A stretch of DNA of 64,000 nt from Phialocephala subalpina (taxonomy: Eukaryota > Ascomycota > Leotiomycetes > Helotiales > Mollisiaceae): NCBI GenBank assembly GCA_900073065.1, contig FJOG01000077.1, positions 44,980 through 108,979 of the forward strand, in the 5' to 3' direction. Below the pieces are notes generated by a model that had not been told where the DNA came from, did no database searches, and was given only the letters and a program-made list of their open reading frames with translations. This document shows positions 41,298-53,070 of the stretch, piece by piece. Position numbers and translations under genes: made by a program. Position 1 is the stretch's first letter; every line of letters begins with the position of its first letter.

Positions 41298-42482
41298 ATG
41301 ACAATCATTCAAGCACTCCGTTTCCACGCCCAGCATGATGTCAGAGTTGAAGATGTAGAATTGCCGTGAGCATGCCCCATGGTGAGCAGACGTATTCCCA
41401 CAGTGCAACTGATGTTTGAATAGATCTTGCGGGAAGGATGATGTACGGGTCAAAATTGCCTACTGTGGGATCTGCGGCTCAGATGTTCACGAGTATCTTG
41501 GAGGACCAATATTCCACCTCTTCCCAGCCAAAAGAATCCCTACACTGGTGTTGAGCTGCCTGTGGTCATGGGCCACGAGATCTCCGGCACCATTGTCGAG
41601 GTCGGCTCCAACATTGAGGAGCTCAAGGTTGGCCAGAATGTCGCCATCAACCCATCGATGGACGATAGACATCACGGAAAGGAGGATTGTTCGGTCTGCC
41701 AGTCAGGGCGGAGAAACCTCTGCAAAAGCTGGGCGTGCTACGGACTCAGTGCTCACGGAGGAGGATTCGCTGATGAGATAGTAGTGAAGCCGTTCAGTTG
41801 CATACCTGTTCCTGAGGGCGTGTCGCTGAAGGTTGCTGCGCTTGCAGAGCCTCTGGCGGTTGCATCCCATATGATTCGAATCTCTGGATTTAGTGATGGT
41901 CATGATGTGGTTATTCTAGGCGCAGGTCCCATAGGACTCGCTCTCCTTCTCTTGCTGAGGGCTAAGGGCGCAGGAAAAGTCATTGTCAGCGAAGTGACAG
42001 ATTCAAGATCACGCCAAGCCGAGAAATTTGGTGCCGATTTGGTGATCAATCCTCTCGCAAAAATCCCAGACGGTGCTGGCTCTGGAAACTCAGTTGTTGA
42101 CGCCGCGCACAATATCATGGGAGATGGAGCCGACATTGCTTTTGATGCAATGGGGATTCAGTCGACAATGGACACTGCCCTGTTGGTGGTCAAACCCGGT
42201 GGTGTTGTTTTCAACGTTGCAATCCACGAAAAGCCTCTGCTCATTAATCCAAATAGTTTCTCATTCAAGGAGGTCAAGCTGATGGGCGGCATCTGCTACA
42301 CTAACGAGGACTTCGATGATGTTCTTGGAATCCTTGCAACTGGAAATTTGGCGGCCGAGGATATGATCACATCAGTTGTGCCTCTTGAGGAGGTCGTTCA
42401 AGGCGGCTTTTTAGAGCTTATCAATAATAAGGCGAAGCATGTGAAGATACTCATCCAGCCCTCACAGTCTGTGGATTTGTAG
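41298..42482 (+). CDS. Zinc-dependent alcohol dehydrogenase, (R,R)-butanediol dehydrogenase-like, with apparent frameshift
   Basis: Medium-chain dehydrogenase. Exon 1 is 41298-41365; exon 2 begins at 41424 (GTGAGC donor, TAG acceptor). The first frame runs through CGICGSDVHEYLGGPIF, which includes the catalytic zinc Cys, then loses homology. The family sequence resumes in another frame as NPYTGVELPVVMGHE and continues through the structural-zinc Cys cluster, the Rossmann motif GAGPIGL and the end at 42482. Reading the DNA near 41512, one missing C in ATTCCACC would restore GPIFPPLPSQKNPY. This is either a real 1-nt deletion (recent pseudogene) or a sequencing error. A 35-bp intron (41491-41525) could also restore frame but would remove conserved residues. 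Everything else is intact. Confidence 0.75.
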
Positions 42483-43062
42483 AAATACACTTGCCAACAA
42501 TTCATCGCATTTCCAATACTTCAACTTTGAAAGTACCCACTTAGATGCGTCATGTTTCTCGCGATGTGCAACCCCAGGAGCGGGTATGGAGATCTCGCAT
42601 ATGTGGTCTTGATGGCAAACACGGTTGGCCCAATTTCCACGTTTCAAGCCATTGTACAGGTACTCCCCGCAATCATGATTTCTCAGACGATATGAGTTGT
42701 ATTACCCACATAACCGAAGGTTATATGTCCCGTCCCCCGCACAAACCAACGCTACCGGCTCCGCAATCGACCAAAGAGAGAGGAATAAGAAACTACATTG
42801 CTTAGATGGCTCGTGCTTGATCCGATGATCGATAAATGACCGTTTAATACCCTGGGTTAATGACAGCCGGCTGCAGAAGAAGCATCAATCTTGCTGTTGT
42901 ATTTCTCACATACAACTCAGTATTGTCCCAAAGAGCTTCAATTGCCATAGGCTTGACTGATTATTGGAATCTATTTTCGTTCGTATTCCTCCTGGTACTC
43001 CCCTTCATGGGACCACAATACTAAATACTCACAGATCCCGGACATCTTACACTCTCTTCATC
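42483..43062. other. Intergenic region upstream of the transporter
   Basis: About 580 bp; only short frames. Probably the 3' UTR of the ADH gene and the promoter of the MFS gene. Confidence 0.4.
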
Positions 43063-45099
43063 ATGTGGATCACCGAACTTGAAGGACATTCCCTCACCAT
43101 TGGCATCACCGTAACATGCGGCGTCGCCTTCATGCTCTTTGGCTTTGATCAAGGAGTCTTCGGAGGTATTCTTGGCAACCCACAATTCATATCGACCTTC
43201 AAGAATCCGACGCCCACCATTCAAGGCCAGATTGTGTCGACGTACGACATAGGCTGCATCCTTGGAGCCCTTATGACTATTTTCATTGGAGATCATCTGG
43301 GCAGGAAAAGAACGATTATGTTGGCATGTCTCTTTGTCATCGTCGGTGGCGCACTTCAAGCCTCGTCGTTCTCCCTCCCGCAGATGATTATTGCTCGAAT
43401 CATTGGCGGGTTAGGGATTGGCATGGAGTCAGCCGCCATTCCCATGTGGCAGAGCGAGACATGTAAACCTCAGCATCGTGGGAAGCTCGTCGCCCTTCAG
43501 CTCGTGCTCGTCATCGGCGGCATTGTCCTGACCGAGTGGATCAATCTCGGCTTCTCTTACATCTCAAACAAACCTGTCAGCTGGAGGTTCCCGCTCTCCT
43601 TCCAATGTTTCTTCGCCATTCTGGCTATAATCATGGTCGCATGCATGCCTGAGTCTCCACGATGGCTCTGTTTGAAGGAACGAAACACCGAAGCTCAAGT
43701 GGTTATTGCTCGTCTCATGGCAAAACCTGTTGACAGCAATGAGGTCATCGAATCCCTCCAGCTGATCATGGGAACGGTCTCTCACGAGAAAGAACTCGAA
43801 AAGGTCGGCTGGCGCGAGATCTTTTCCAACGGGGAGCAGCAGACATTCCGAAGAATTTGCTTGGGTGCCGGATGCTCGCTATTCCAGCAGATGGGGGGTA
43901 TCAACGTGGTCGTGTACTACCTCCCCGTAATTCTCACGCAGTCTTTTGGCTTCAGCAATCAACTGGCCCTGATTCTTACAGCGGTTGACTTCATATCCTT
44001 GAGTATGTATAATTCCTGCCCTGATTCTACCATTCCGTAGGGAGTCGAGCTCCCGAAGAGCTCGGCTCCTCCACTCCTCAGCATCCTTTGAAACCACTTA
44101 CTAACTTCTTGTAGTGGTTTGGGGCAGTGTAGTCATGCTTGCCATCGACAGGTGGGGACGTAGAAAGCTCATGCTCTTGGGCGCTTTTGGAATGGGGTGC
44201 TCCTTCACCGTTGCCGTCATAGGCTTGGCACTTGAGACAAAAGTCTCTTATGCCGTTGCTGTGACTGGTATCTTTGTCTACAATGTCTTTTTCGTAAGTC
44301 CATCACTTCCTCTGCATAAATTCAATGCTCTCAACCTCCCAGCCCCGCCTGGACTTCCAAAAGCACAGTTTCTGTGAGCAAGGGAAATCATTGGTCAGTC
44401 ATTGGTTAGTCTTAAGAGACTTGACTGCATGCAGTATATCGGCCTGATATAGCCTGCTTGATTGTCTTCGACAGGCCGGGAGATTGAGAGCGCTGCATGA
44501 TTCACCTTGGTTTCATAAATTTGGACGTGTCTAATTATTTTCAGGGAATATCTTTCCTGTCCATCCCGTTCAGTTATCCTTCCGAGATAAATTCTCAACG
44601 TCATCGAAACCTAGGCGCATCCGTTGCTATGATGACACAATGGCTCTTTGTCTATGTCATCGTTCTTATCACACCCATTGGTATGTCCTACGTCCTTCGA
44701 ACATATCTATTTATAATCATCGACCCCAGACTCAATGGTCATGATCCTGATTGAAATATGCCTCAGCACACCGGCTAACAGCTTAACACAGGAATTGCCA
44801 ATATCGGTTGGAAGTTCTACATCATCTTCGCTGTATTGAACTTCGTCTGGGTGCCCATCATCTATTACTTTTACATCGAGACTGCAGGACTTTCTCTTGA
44901 GGAGATCGACAAGCTCTTTGAGATTCACTACAAGGGCGGCAAAGGCATGACTTGGAAGGAAGCAACGCGTCTCGCGAAGGAGCACATCGCCTTTACCAAG
45001 CTTCAGATCCACGACAAAACTCAGCTCGCTTACCAAGTGGAAGTTGATCATGTTGAAAATGTGGAGAAAGGTGCCTCTATCGAGCGGATTTCAGTGTAG
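43063..45099 (+). CDS. MFS sugar-porter family transporter
   Basis: Plasma-membrane H+ symporter or facilitator for a sugar or related polyol. Four exons (43063-44002, 44115-44293, 44545-44680, 44792-45099) give 520 residues with about 12 membrane segments. Sugar-porter signatures: GFDQGVFGG in TM1, DHLGRKRT after TM2, PESPRWL at the start of the central loop, QQMGGINVVVYY in TM7, DRWGRRKLML in TM8, PFSYPSEI in TM10 and ETAGLSLEEID after TM12. All phases match; introns 1-3 are 112, 251 and 111 bp, longer than elsewhere in the window. The first in-frame ATG is 43063. It follows the ADH gene on the same strand and could import its substrate. Confidence 0.9.
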
Positions 45100-45474
45100 A
45101 GACCATCATTGGCGAGAAATACTCGCGTTCTCATTCGTCCCAGCCTCTAACCTGCATCTCTGGGAGCTGTATTAATCAAAGTAGGCAACGATCATAGAAA
45201 GACGACACCTCAGGAGATTATTCTCGGGAAAAGTGCCGACTACTCTACTACATTCTCTGCCAGCACGATTTTCTTCTCCTCCTTGCATCGGCCAAACGTG
45301 TTTCGGATGTTCAGAACTCATTGATTTTGCTTTGCTTTGGTTGTGCAGTTGTCGGTAGAGGCTGCTAACCTGTAAGTTATGCGGCTGAAAAAAGGGGCGG
45401 AGGCGAAGCAGCGATCAATTCATGGATCAACTTTCTCTTATCCTATTGTAAGATTACCTTGGGCTGCATAATAA
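45100..45474. other. Intergenic region
   Basis: About 375 bp between the transporter stop and the left end of the AT-rich element; nothing recognisable. Confidence 0.35.
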
Positions 45475-47298
45475 GGTGACACTCCTACCTTCCGGACACC
45501 CCCCCTTGTCGGACACCTCGCTTAACTCACCGCTTATACCTACCTTCGCACTTTAAACACTTTTTTTTTAATAACTTTCTTATAAATCAAATTCAAATTT
45601 TGCAGACGCTTTAAATCGATCATAGAGCCTTTATATATTGAAAAAGACGTCCAAAGAGTACTAAAAGATATAGTAAAGGGGAAGTTTTTACGCAAAGTTC
45701 ACTTGGATTAAAGCGTTCTTAGGAGTACACTTTACGATCGAATTAATAGCTACGTTTCCTAAAAAAAAAAAAAACCTTAAAAACCTCGTTAAAAGCTTTC
45801 TTTGGTTTAAGAATAATATCTTACAAACTAAGTTCTAATTTAAGAAGCCTTAAATCAAAGTCTTATATATATACAAATTAAAGTTTTTATAAAGCGTATT
45901 TTAACTATTAAGAAAGATGTAATACTACTTGGAAAACAATAAATAGCTAGATTTATTCGATGGAATCCTATTTTTAAGACTAAAAAGTAATTCCGAATCG
46001 ATTTTATATATATTAATAATATTATATTTAATATAATTAAAGTATAATTTTAAAAATTGGAACTTTTAATTATTAAAGTTATTAAAGCTGAAAATCGCTA
46101 GAATATAAACGAAGTTGAGATCATAGAAAGTCAAAGGGAGAATAAACTAATAATTGGAAATATTTATAAATATTTTATTCAGAAAAAGTAATTTAATTTT
46201 AAGGTTTAAACGTTTTTCATTGAGTGTATTTTTATTTTAAAGGTTATATTATTTCTATTAGTAATATTTAAAAGAAAATTAATTTAATAATAATAATTTC
46301 TTATTGAATTAAAAGAATTTAAAAATTAGAAATTTACTTTAATTGAAAACGATTAGACTTCTAATGTTATTACTTTAAAATAATTATATATGGCATTTAT
46401 TCTTTAAATAGCTTTATATAATTTATTAAAAGCTCGACTTTTTATTTTGGATGGCCATAGAAACTATAAGATAATAAAGTTTATATAGAAATATTATTCG
46501 AATAATATTCACCTTTTATTTCTATTTGTATATACTTTATATATACTTTAACCATGACAATTATTAGTATTCTCTTTTTTAAAGCGAGCTTATCGAAAAC
46601 AATTTAGTTTTTTGTTTCTTTTAAACGATTTTATATTTATTAGCAATCGAAACTTTTTGCGTTATTATTAGAAAGCTCGAATAAAAAGTCTAACGGCAAA
46701 TAATATCAAAGCGAGATAATAAACCTTAAAATTATAACTAATTAATATATTTAAACCTTTAATAAACCGATTGTTACTTAAAAATAATAATAAATTAATT
46801 AAAAAAACTTTAGAAACTTCAAATAAAGAACTAATACCAAACTAAAACTTTAATGGATTAATAATTGCTTAAAAGACTTTTCAAAAGAGTAAAGATATAA
46901 AATAGTAAGCCCGTGAGATCACGAGATTTAAAAATATCGATTCCTTAATTTGCAAAGTATTATTTAGGAAAGTTATAAAGAGTTTAAATAATAAAGACTT
47001 TATTATTACTAAGTATAAGCTTCGAATTAAGCAGCTAGAAGCTAAAGTAAAGGAATTAAAGCCTAAGAAACGGAGGAAAGTAAGAACTAATCCAAATTCC
47101 AAGTTTATAAGGATTAAAGCTATTAAGAGAGCTCAAATTGAAACTAGGAATAGCGAGATTGAAGCAAAAGACTCTAATGTATCTATAAATAGTATCTTTG
47201 CATTATCTTATATAGAGCTAAAAGAATAAAAAAGTTATAGTGATTCAAAGTAAAGTGGTGGGAAGTAAGCGAGGTGTCCGGAGGGTAAGGGTGTCACC
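45475..47298 (+). mobile_element. Decayed Fot1/pogo-type DNA transposon, AT-rich
   Basis: The ends are imperfect inverted repeats: GGTGACACTCCTACCTTCCG at the left and the complement of GGTGACACCCTTACCCTCCG at the right. The roughly 1.8-kb interior is very AT-rich with stops in all frames. On the + strand, traces of a pogo/Fot1 transposase remain: near 45640-45760 a psq-type helix-turn-helix (VLKDIVKGKF, later STLYDRI) and near 47020-47130 the family C-terminus (QLEAKVKELKPKKRRKV, then KAIKRAQIE). Size and order fit a full-length element degraded by C-to-T mutation. A clear TA target duplication was not found, so the exact ends are uncertain. Confidence 0.75.
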
Positions 47299-47330
47299 TT
47301 GTCTTCCGAATTTTATAACTTTCGAGCACA

Positions 47331-48482
47331 CTATATAACGCCTAGAGCTTGGTAAATAGCCTTTACATACGCTTTAGTACGAGTACTCCCTAAGCCGACG
47401 TTGTCCATCTTGTTCATAGCGTAGGCTATTGTCACCTTTCGATCGAGGTCCATGATCACGACCGAACCACCCCAACCACCCCAGTAGCAGACTCGACCTC
47501 TAGGAATCCAGTCATCTACGATTGTATCTCCGTCACCAGTAATCCCATATCCGATACCAAAACGCAATGGAATTCCAACTACAAGGTCAATCCCGTACCC
47601 TTGCTCCTGAAAGATGAAATCGACCGTTTTAGGCGATAACAATCGAACACCATCAACTTCTCCTTCGAGCGTGATAGTCGAGAGGATGCGAGCCACTGAT
47701 CGAGCATTACCGTGCCCATTCGCTGCACCGAGTTCGGCATTCCTCCAGACGGTACTATTAGCCACGTTGGGGTCCACAGATGGGTTTGCAAGTGTCTTCG
47801 CAGCAACAGAGTCGTGTTCCAGTTGAGGAGGATCTCCCCCGGGGGTAAAAGAGATAAGATCTGCAACCCGTGGCAAGTCCTTCTCCAGCACGCCAAGTTG
47901 GAAGTCTGCGCCCAAAGGCGTAGCAATTTCTTTACTGACAAATTGCTTCAAGGTGTTGCCGGTGATGCGACGAACCAATTCCCCTACAAGATGCCCCCAT
48001 GTGAATGAGTGATAGCCCGATGCGGTGCCAGGTGTCCACCATGGAGCCTGTCCAGCTAGCATTGAAGTAGCCTTTTCAAAATCACATACGTCTTCCACGG
48101 TCATTGTCCCGTCCCATCCCGAAACGCCAGATCTGTGTGATAAAAGATGGCGAACTTTGACATCTTGCTTGCCGTTAGCCGCGAATTCGGGCCAGTATTG
48201 TGATATGTTGGCGTCAATGTCCAGCTGTCCTCGGTCGATAAGCATCAGTGCTGCGAGAGCAGTGACTGTTTTTGTGGTTGAAAAAAGATTTACAATGGTG
48301 TCCTTTTCCCAAGGATGGACGTGGTCTCCATCTGCGTATCCGGCCCAGATGTCGACGACGTTACGACCGTTGATGTTGACAGCAACAGACGCTCCCACTT
48401 CTTCGCCTGATGCAACAAAATCTTGTAGTAGCTGTTGAACTTCTTTATAAGTCGCATCAAAATGGCCTTGAACCTGCGCCAT
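47331..48482 (-). CDS. Beta-lactamase-related serine hydrolase (class C / EstB / LovD-like)
   Basis: A single-exon, 383-residue enzyme of the serine beta-lactamase fold, which in fungi usually acts as an esterase, transesterase or lactonase rather than on antibiotics. The catalytic SxxK is S68-T-T-K71 (FSTTKTVTALAAL). The second motif is the Tyr of SGYHSF, and the third box is replaced by WGGWGG, as in esterases of this family. No signal peptide. It is divergent from the cupin gene at 49075 (592 bp). In the context of the monooxygenase it could hydrolyse the ester or lactone product; this is inference. Confidence 0.88.
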   Translation of the reverse strand: MAQVQGHFDATYKEVQQLLQDFVASGEEVGASVAVNINGRNVVDIWAGYADGDHVHPWEKDTIVNLFSTTKTVTALAALMLIDRGQLDIDANISQYWPEFAANGKQDVKVRHLLSHRSGVSGWDGTMTVEDVCDFEKATSMLAGQAPWWTPGTASGYHSFTWGHLVGELVRRITGNTLKQFVSKEIATPLGADFQLGVLEKDLPRVADLISFTPGGDPPQLEHDSVAAKTLANPSVDPNVANSTVWRNAELGAANGHGNARSVARILSTITLEGEVDGVRLLSPKTVDFIFQEQGYGIDLVVGIPLRFGIGYGITGDGDTIVDDWIPRGRVCYWGGWGGSVVIMDLDRKVTIAYAMNKMDNVGLGSTRTKAYVKAIYQALGVI

Positions 48483-49074
48483 GGTCCTCTGGAGTAACGA
48501 AACGATCCGAGAGAATTAGTGTCCCTCTTATTGTAGGTGGGCAACTTGGTAGAACTGGTGGAGATGGAGTTTTGTTTGGGGGAGAGAGAGTGTGTGTGCT
48601 GCGCGTTTGTAGCTTGATGAGATGACAGATTGGATGACAACGGCGCCTTGAGACTGCTTCCGGAATTTCTTGTTCGTCGAAAACGCTGCAAGCCCGTTAG
48701 GTTTCGCCTCTAAGGTGGCCCCACCACTCGTCGGATAACCTACGCGGCAATGGGCAAGCACCCTTATCCTCGAGTTAACTGCTAGATGTCATATAACCGA
48801 GAGCGCTGTCATCCGACAATTGCGGAGCTTCTGATTACAAATATGGGCCATCGTACCCACAATTGAAGGTTTTGATAACGCTTCCCACCGAAATTGTGCC
48901 TGATTGCAAAGTATAACTGGGCTGCAAAAGGCGACGGATCGTGGTGAAATACATGTAGGAGCGAGAGCGGGCCATGCGAAAAACACAATATATGCAGAAA
49001 CATCAAGCCAAACTACTCAGAATCCCACAAAAGACCTTCTATCCAGGCCAGTTCTTGCCTCGTGTTGAAGAATC
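48483..49074. promoter_or_regulatory. Shared upstream region of serine hydrolase and cupin genes
   Basis: About 590 bp between divergent start codons; no ORF of note. Confidence 0.4.
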
Positions 49075-49725
49075 ATGGCGGCAGCAACTTTTGACTATGG
49101 CTTCACGTTATCCAACGGATCAAAAATCATCCATGGTGAAGGCGTGATGGTAAAGGATGCCTATCCCCCAGAGCTGAAAATCCCAGGCCAACTCCAAGTC
49201 TTCAGTCCAGGAGGGAAGGCTGATCCCCAAACGCCATGCTTCTGTGGTCCGCACGGTATCTTCTCCTTCGACGTCAACCTCCGGATGCCACGTCATGTGC
49301 ACATGTCTCCCAAAGCATCAGGTGATGGCAACCGATACATTGTGGAGAAAATTCTAGTGATGAATGGTGTTGCCCTCGCTGAGCTTAGCGGGGAGATATA
49401 TGTCGTTCCGCCAAACACTATGGTCCTTATTGGCCCTGGCGTACCACACACATGGACAGCATGCCCTCCAGGGCTGGATCTGCAAGGTCTCGGGATCTCT
49501 GGAGACGAGAAGATCGTGTCGGAGGGGAAGTTTGTCGCGGTGTTCGAGTATGAGATGCCGACTGGGTTCTTCCCGACGGCGCAGACCAATGTGCTGAAGG
49601 AGGAGAGCGACTACGTGAAGTGCGATGACCTGCATGGAATTAAAATTCCGGCCTTCACGGTTGAGCAGCTCAAGAAAGACGCGTGGTTTGTTTGGGGGAG
49701 AGGGGCACAGAAGCTCAACCAATGA
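49075..49725 (+). CDS. Cupin-fold protein
   Basis: A single-exon, 216-residue protein with one RmlC-like cupin barrel. Likely metal ligands are H74 and H76 (RHVHMS), E91 and H125 (PGVPHTW), the usual two-His, Glu, His set. A Cys-containing segment (PCFCGPHG) precedes the barrel. There is no signal peptide. Cupins of this size include dioxygenases, isomerases and cyclases, so the reaction cannot be named. Divergent from the serine hydrolase. Confidence 0.78.
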   Translation: MAAATFDYGFTLSNGSKIIHGEGVMVKDAYPPELKIPGQLQVFSPGGKADPQTPCFCGPHGIFSFDVNLRMPRHVHMSPKASGDGNRYIVEKILVMNGVALAELSGEIYVVPPNTMVLIGPGVPHTWTACPPGLDLQGLGISGDEKIVSEGKFVAVFEYEMPTGFFPTAQTNVLKEESDYVKCDDLHGIKIPAFTVEQLKKDAWFVWGRGAQKLNQ

Positions 49726-50637
49726 TCACCTGTGGTATAGCAAGGGAGAGGGTTCAAGGGAATCGACACCCCGGGTATCGATTCGCCATCGAACTCAACT
49801 CAAAGCAGTAGTCAATCAGGCGGTTAAAAAGCATAGCAAGTGCCTAGGAGTGTGGCGATACAAAAGTTTATCGATACAATACAATTTGATGCTAATTAAT
49901 TGGAAAGTATATTGCCTTGTTGCGAGCACTCGTCCCCACATTCCGAGACGGAAGAGACACCAATCCAGTGACTTATGTACGCATTCAGCAGGTGAGATAC
50001 GCCGTGATAAGCGGTTTAAGAGATTTTTTCAAGGACTCCATGTCGTTTACGCAGTATCACAAGAATTTAAAATCACTTTTCCACGGGGTCTAGTATTCCC
50101 AAAACAGTCAAGATTATTTCTTGTGAGGATAATGGCAAGTTTTAATATCCAGAAAAGGCTGGGACATTAGAGCATCGAGTCGAGGATGTTATTATGTTAA
50201 CCTAGGAGTAGGTTTGGACTTTGGTACGCTATACTCGTAGTCCTTAACCACTTCAATCTCTTTTGGATTTTAGTTGCAAATAAGGTATTACTTGACGTAG
50301 GCGAAGGAAATTTATTGTTATAGATCGTACAATGCCGACGAGGAAGTGAACAACGATCTTCGTCGTAAGACATCGAATCGGACGGTTGAAGCCATAATGA
50401 AGCACTTCATCAACTCAATCACGCAGTTCATAGGAATGGTACCAGTATTATACTTCCTGGTCAATGTACGTTCCCGGATTTTCGTGCTTACCTAGAATGA
50501 AGAATTCTAACATGTGAAGAAATCCTTACTCTTACCAAGTCCCGCAAATAGGAAAAAGTACGAGGAACTTCGTAACTTCTAGGGCACGATTTTTGCTCTG
50601 TGGTGTATTCTATTTACGATTTCGGGAGCCTACCTAT
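49726..50637. other. 0.9-kb region of unclear, possibly decayed sequence
   Basis: No intact gene. A 50-codon open stretch at about 50310-50462 (+) reads protein-like (DEEVNNDLRRKTSNRTVEAI and onward) and ends at a GTACGT donor-like site, after a possible TAG acceptor, so a relic exon is possible. Nothing was recognised. Confidence 0.35.
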
Positions 50638-50820
50638 ATTAAGCATGATTGGCCGAGCATAGTAAGTTTTGCTTTCTGCGATACGGTGTGGAGGAGTAGC
50701 GCTGACAAATGACTGCAGGTCGACAATTCGGATAACATCAGAAAAGGTCACAAGCCGGCTTCGTTCAATACAACTTCGATTATCATCGACTTCTTCAAGG
50801 AGTATGCATTGCAAACTTAG
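50638..50820 (+). pseudogene. Relic of the feruloyl-esterase-like gene (3' end only)
   Basis: Matches 27693-27870: the last codons of exon 2 (the KHDWPS region), the intron with GTAAGT and GCAG in place, and all of exon 3 with its stop. There is no upstream part, so no product is expected. The intron is retained, so the copy arose at the DNA level, not through RNA. Confidence 0.8.
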
Positions 50821-53070
50821 ACAGAACCGAAATCGAAGCAAGTCTTTTCAAAACTTAGATGTCCAGCATAATTCATACCTTTCTGCCTGATCACCCAGCA
50901 TTTTCTAGCTAAATCCTATCATTTTAGCATCTGTTCGGGAATTTATTCTGCCTATACCAGTAAGTGGATGTCCCAGATCTGATGGTACATTGACTGACAT
51001 GTTTTCAATACAATCGGTCGTCTCTCGAGTCCAGGATCAGTATTTGGCCCCAAGTCCAACGTCCGTTACCCTCCATCTGCCTTCTCGACATGGCTCTATC
51101 TCTCTTTTTTCCCTCGCTCATCTGGACAACGAATCAGTTCTCCAATTCCTCTCGTGGCGGTGGCAACAGAATTGCAACACCTCTTTCGAATACGTTCGTA
51201 GCTGCGAATCAAGCGGGGATTATATTTGCCTAGAGGAGTGCAAAAGCCGAACGGGTTGAACAAACGACACCTGCAACTAGGCTCTAGCCATACATTCCAC
51301 CGATGCAGCACCATCTCCTAGACATGGGGAAGTAGCTTGAGCTGCTCGCATATCCATACGATTCGTCCGTTCTTGCTGGTCGATCTCAGTAATCGAGGAA
51401 TTTTTGTAAAAGTCTATTCTTTCATATCAGTTTTTATCCTGGAGGATCTTTGATACGCCGAGAATGAAGCCCTTGCGTTGTTTCGAATCTACAGCTTTGG
51501 CATGGTGGTTGGAGACGCTGAAGTTAGTTTCGAACATTGTTCTACTTTCTTCCGATGTCTTCCCGACATTCGACCAATGAGGCTCGAGGGAGAGCTCAAG
51601 GGTCTTAGCGAGTCTGCGAGGCGGGCTGAGTACTCGGTCAGCTCATAGCAGGGATGACCATCCGTCCCACAGCCTTACCTTATTACTATCGTTCTACATC
51701 CCACTTTTCGTTATCACTTTGGCGCCCTGCACCTTATACGAAAGCACGTACTGTACAGCGTTAGGACAATATGGAAAAGCCAGAGTCTCAAGATCGCCCG
51801 TTGGAGCTGCATTTAGAAGATTCGAGGGAGCGCATTTCGCAAAGCTACATCTACTCGCAGCTTGCAAGATCATCAATACGTCTTCTAAGATTCATATCTA
51901 GCACCTCTCCTAATGCGATCGAATGCGAGCTTCAAACCTTCCCACTCAGCTATACTCCGCAATATCATTCGCTGAGCTATTTCTGGGGTGATCCTATCAG
52001 GGAAAATACTTTGTCATGCAATGGAAAGAAGATCATGATCACTACGACTTTAAAGCAAGCACTAGAACGTTTAATAAATCTGGACCGCGGCGGCGTTAAA
52101 TGGATCTGGATCGACCAAATTTGTATCAATCAAGCGAATTCTGAAGAGAAGGGAATACAAGTTAATATGATGAGAGAAATCTATCAAAAGTCAGAAGGCA
52201 CAGTTGTCTGGCTTGGTCCTAATATTCTCGGTATTGAGACTACCGCACGATTATTGGAGAAGATGCAATGCCTTCATAAAGAAGATCAAGATCCGATCAA
52301 CGGGAGACGGAAACGCAAGTTTTACACACTTACCGAATTTGAAGCTAAGACTCTACCGCCTGCTGGAGATAGATCCTGGAAGATATTAGCTGAGATTTTA
52401 GCCCGGCCTTGGTTTGTTCGAACTTGGGTCATCCAAGAAGCAGTGCTTTCAAGAGTTCAACCACGTATGCTATGCGGATCTTACGAGTTGGACTGGCAAA
52501 AACTTCTTGGCTCTTGTTCATGGATGGTATCCCTATGCTATCGCATCACGCCCATCTTCCAATATACAGATGCTTGGCATGCGGTTAGATCCTTGCATCT
52601 ATTCAACGACTTGATGAATGTGGGTTTGCCTTGGGACTTGGAGACACTGATCAATCGAGCGATCCGATTTAAAGCGACAGAGCCGCGAGACAAGATCTAT
52701 TCACTCGTTGGTTTGGCTGGGGAAGCCTCGGATTCTTCTACGATTCCGAAGGTCCTTCAAGCAGATTACAACAAGCCCACTAGAGACGTCTTTCGTGATG
52801 TGACCAGGCATATCATCGAGTCTACCGGAAGCCTTAGTATGTTATCACTCATCCGTTATAAACCAAACTGGGAGAAGTTCCCCTCTTGGTCTGTTGATTT
52901 TACTGCTGGCGTGCACTGGGAACGAATATCAGATTTGGTGTGGGGTCGCCATCAGAGAGGCTGGCATGCAACGAGAGAGGATCCCAACAAAGCCTCGGAC
53001 AATCTTCCAGTTGATCTTCAGGCTTCATTTTCGAACGATCATCTCAATGTCGGGGGAATCCTGATTGATA
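50638..53070 (+). repeat. Segmental duplication, copy B (esterase relic + HET)
   Basis: Counterpart of 27693-29420. The left break lies at about 50637, where esterase similarity begins abruptly in mid-exon. The part between the relic and the HET gene (50821-51770) is diverged but alignable by eye and has no other gene. The right limit is set by where similarity to copy A fades within the HET gene. Confidence 0.7.

Noticed and set aside
41491..41525. A 35-bp intron in the ADH gene that would restore the reading frame
   Set aside because: It would delete residues conserved in the family (GGPIF region), and it is shorter than every other intron in the window; a 1-nt deletion explains the data better.
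49735..49800. A TG-starting stretch downstream of the cupin gene as a possible LTR
   Set aside because: No second copy, primer-binding site or CA end was found in the window.
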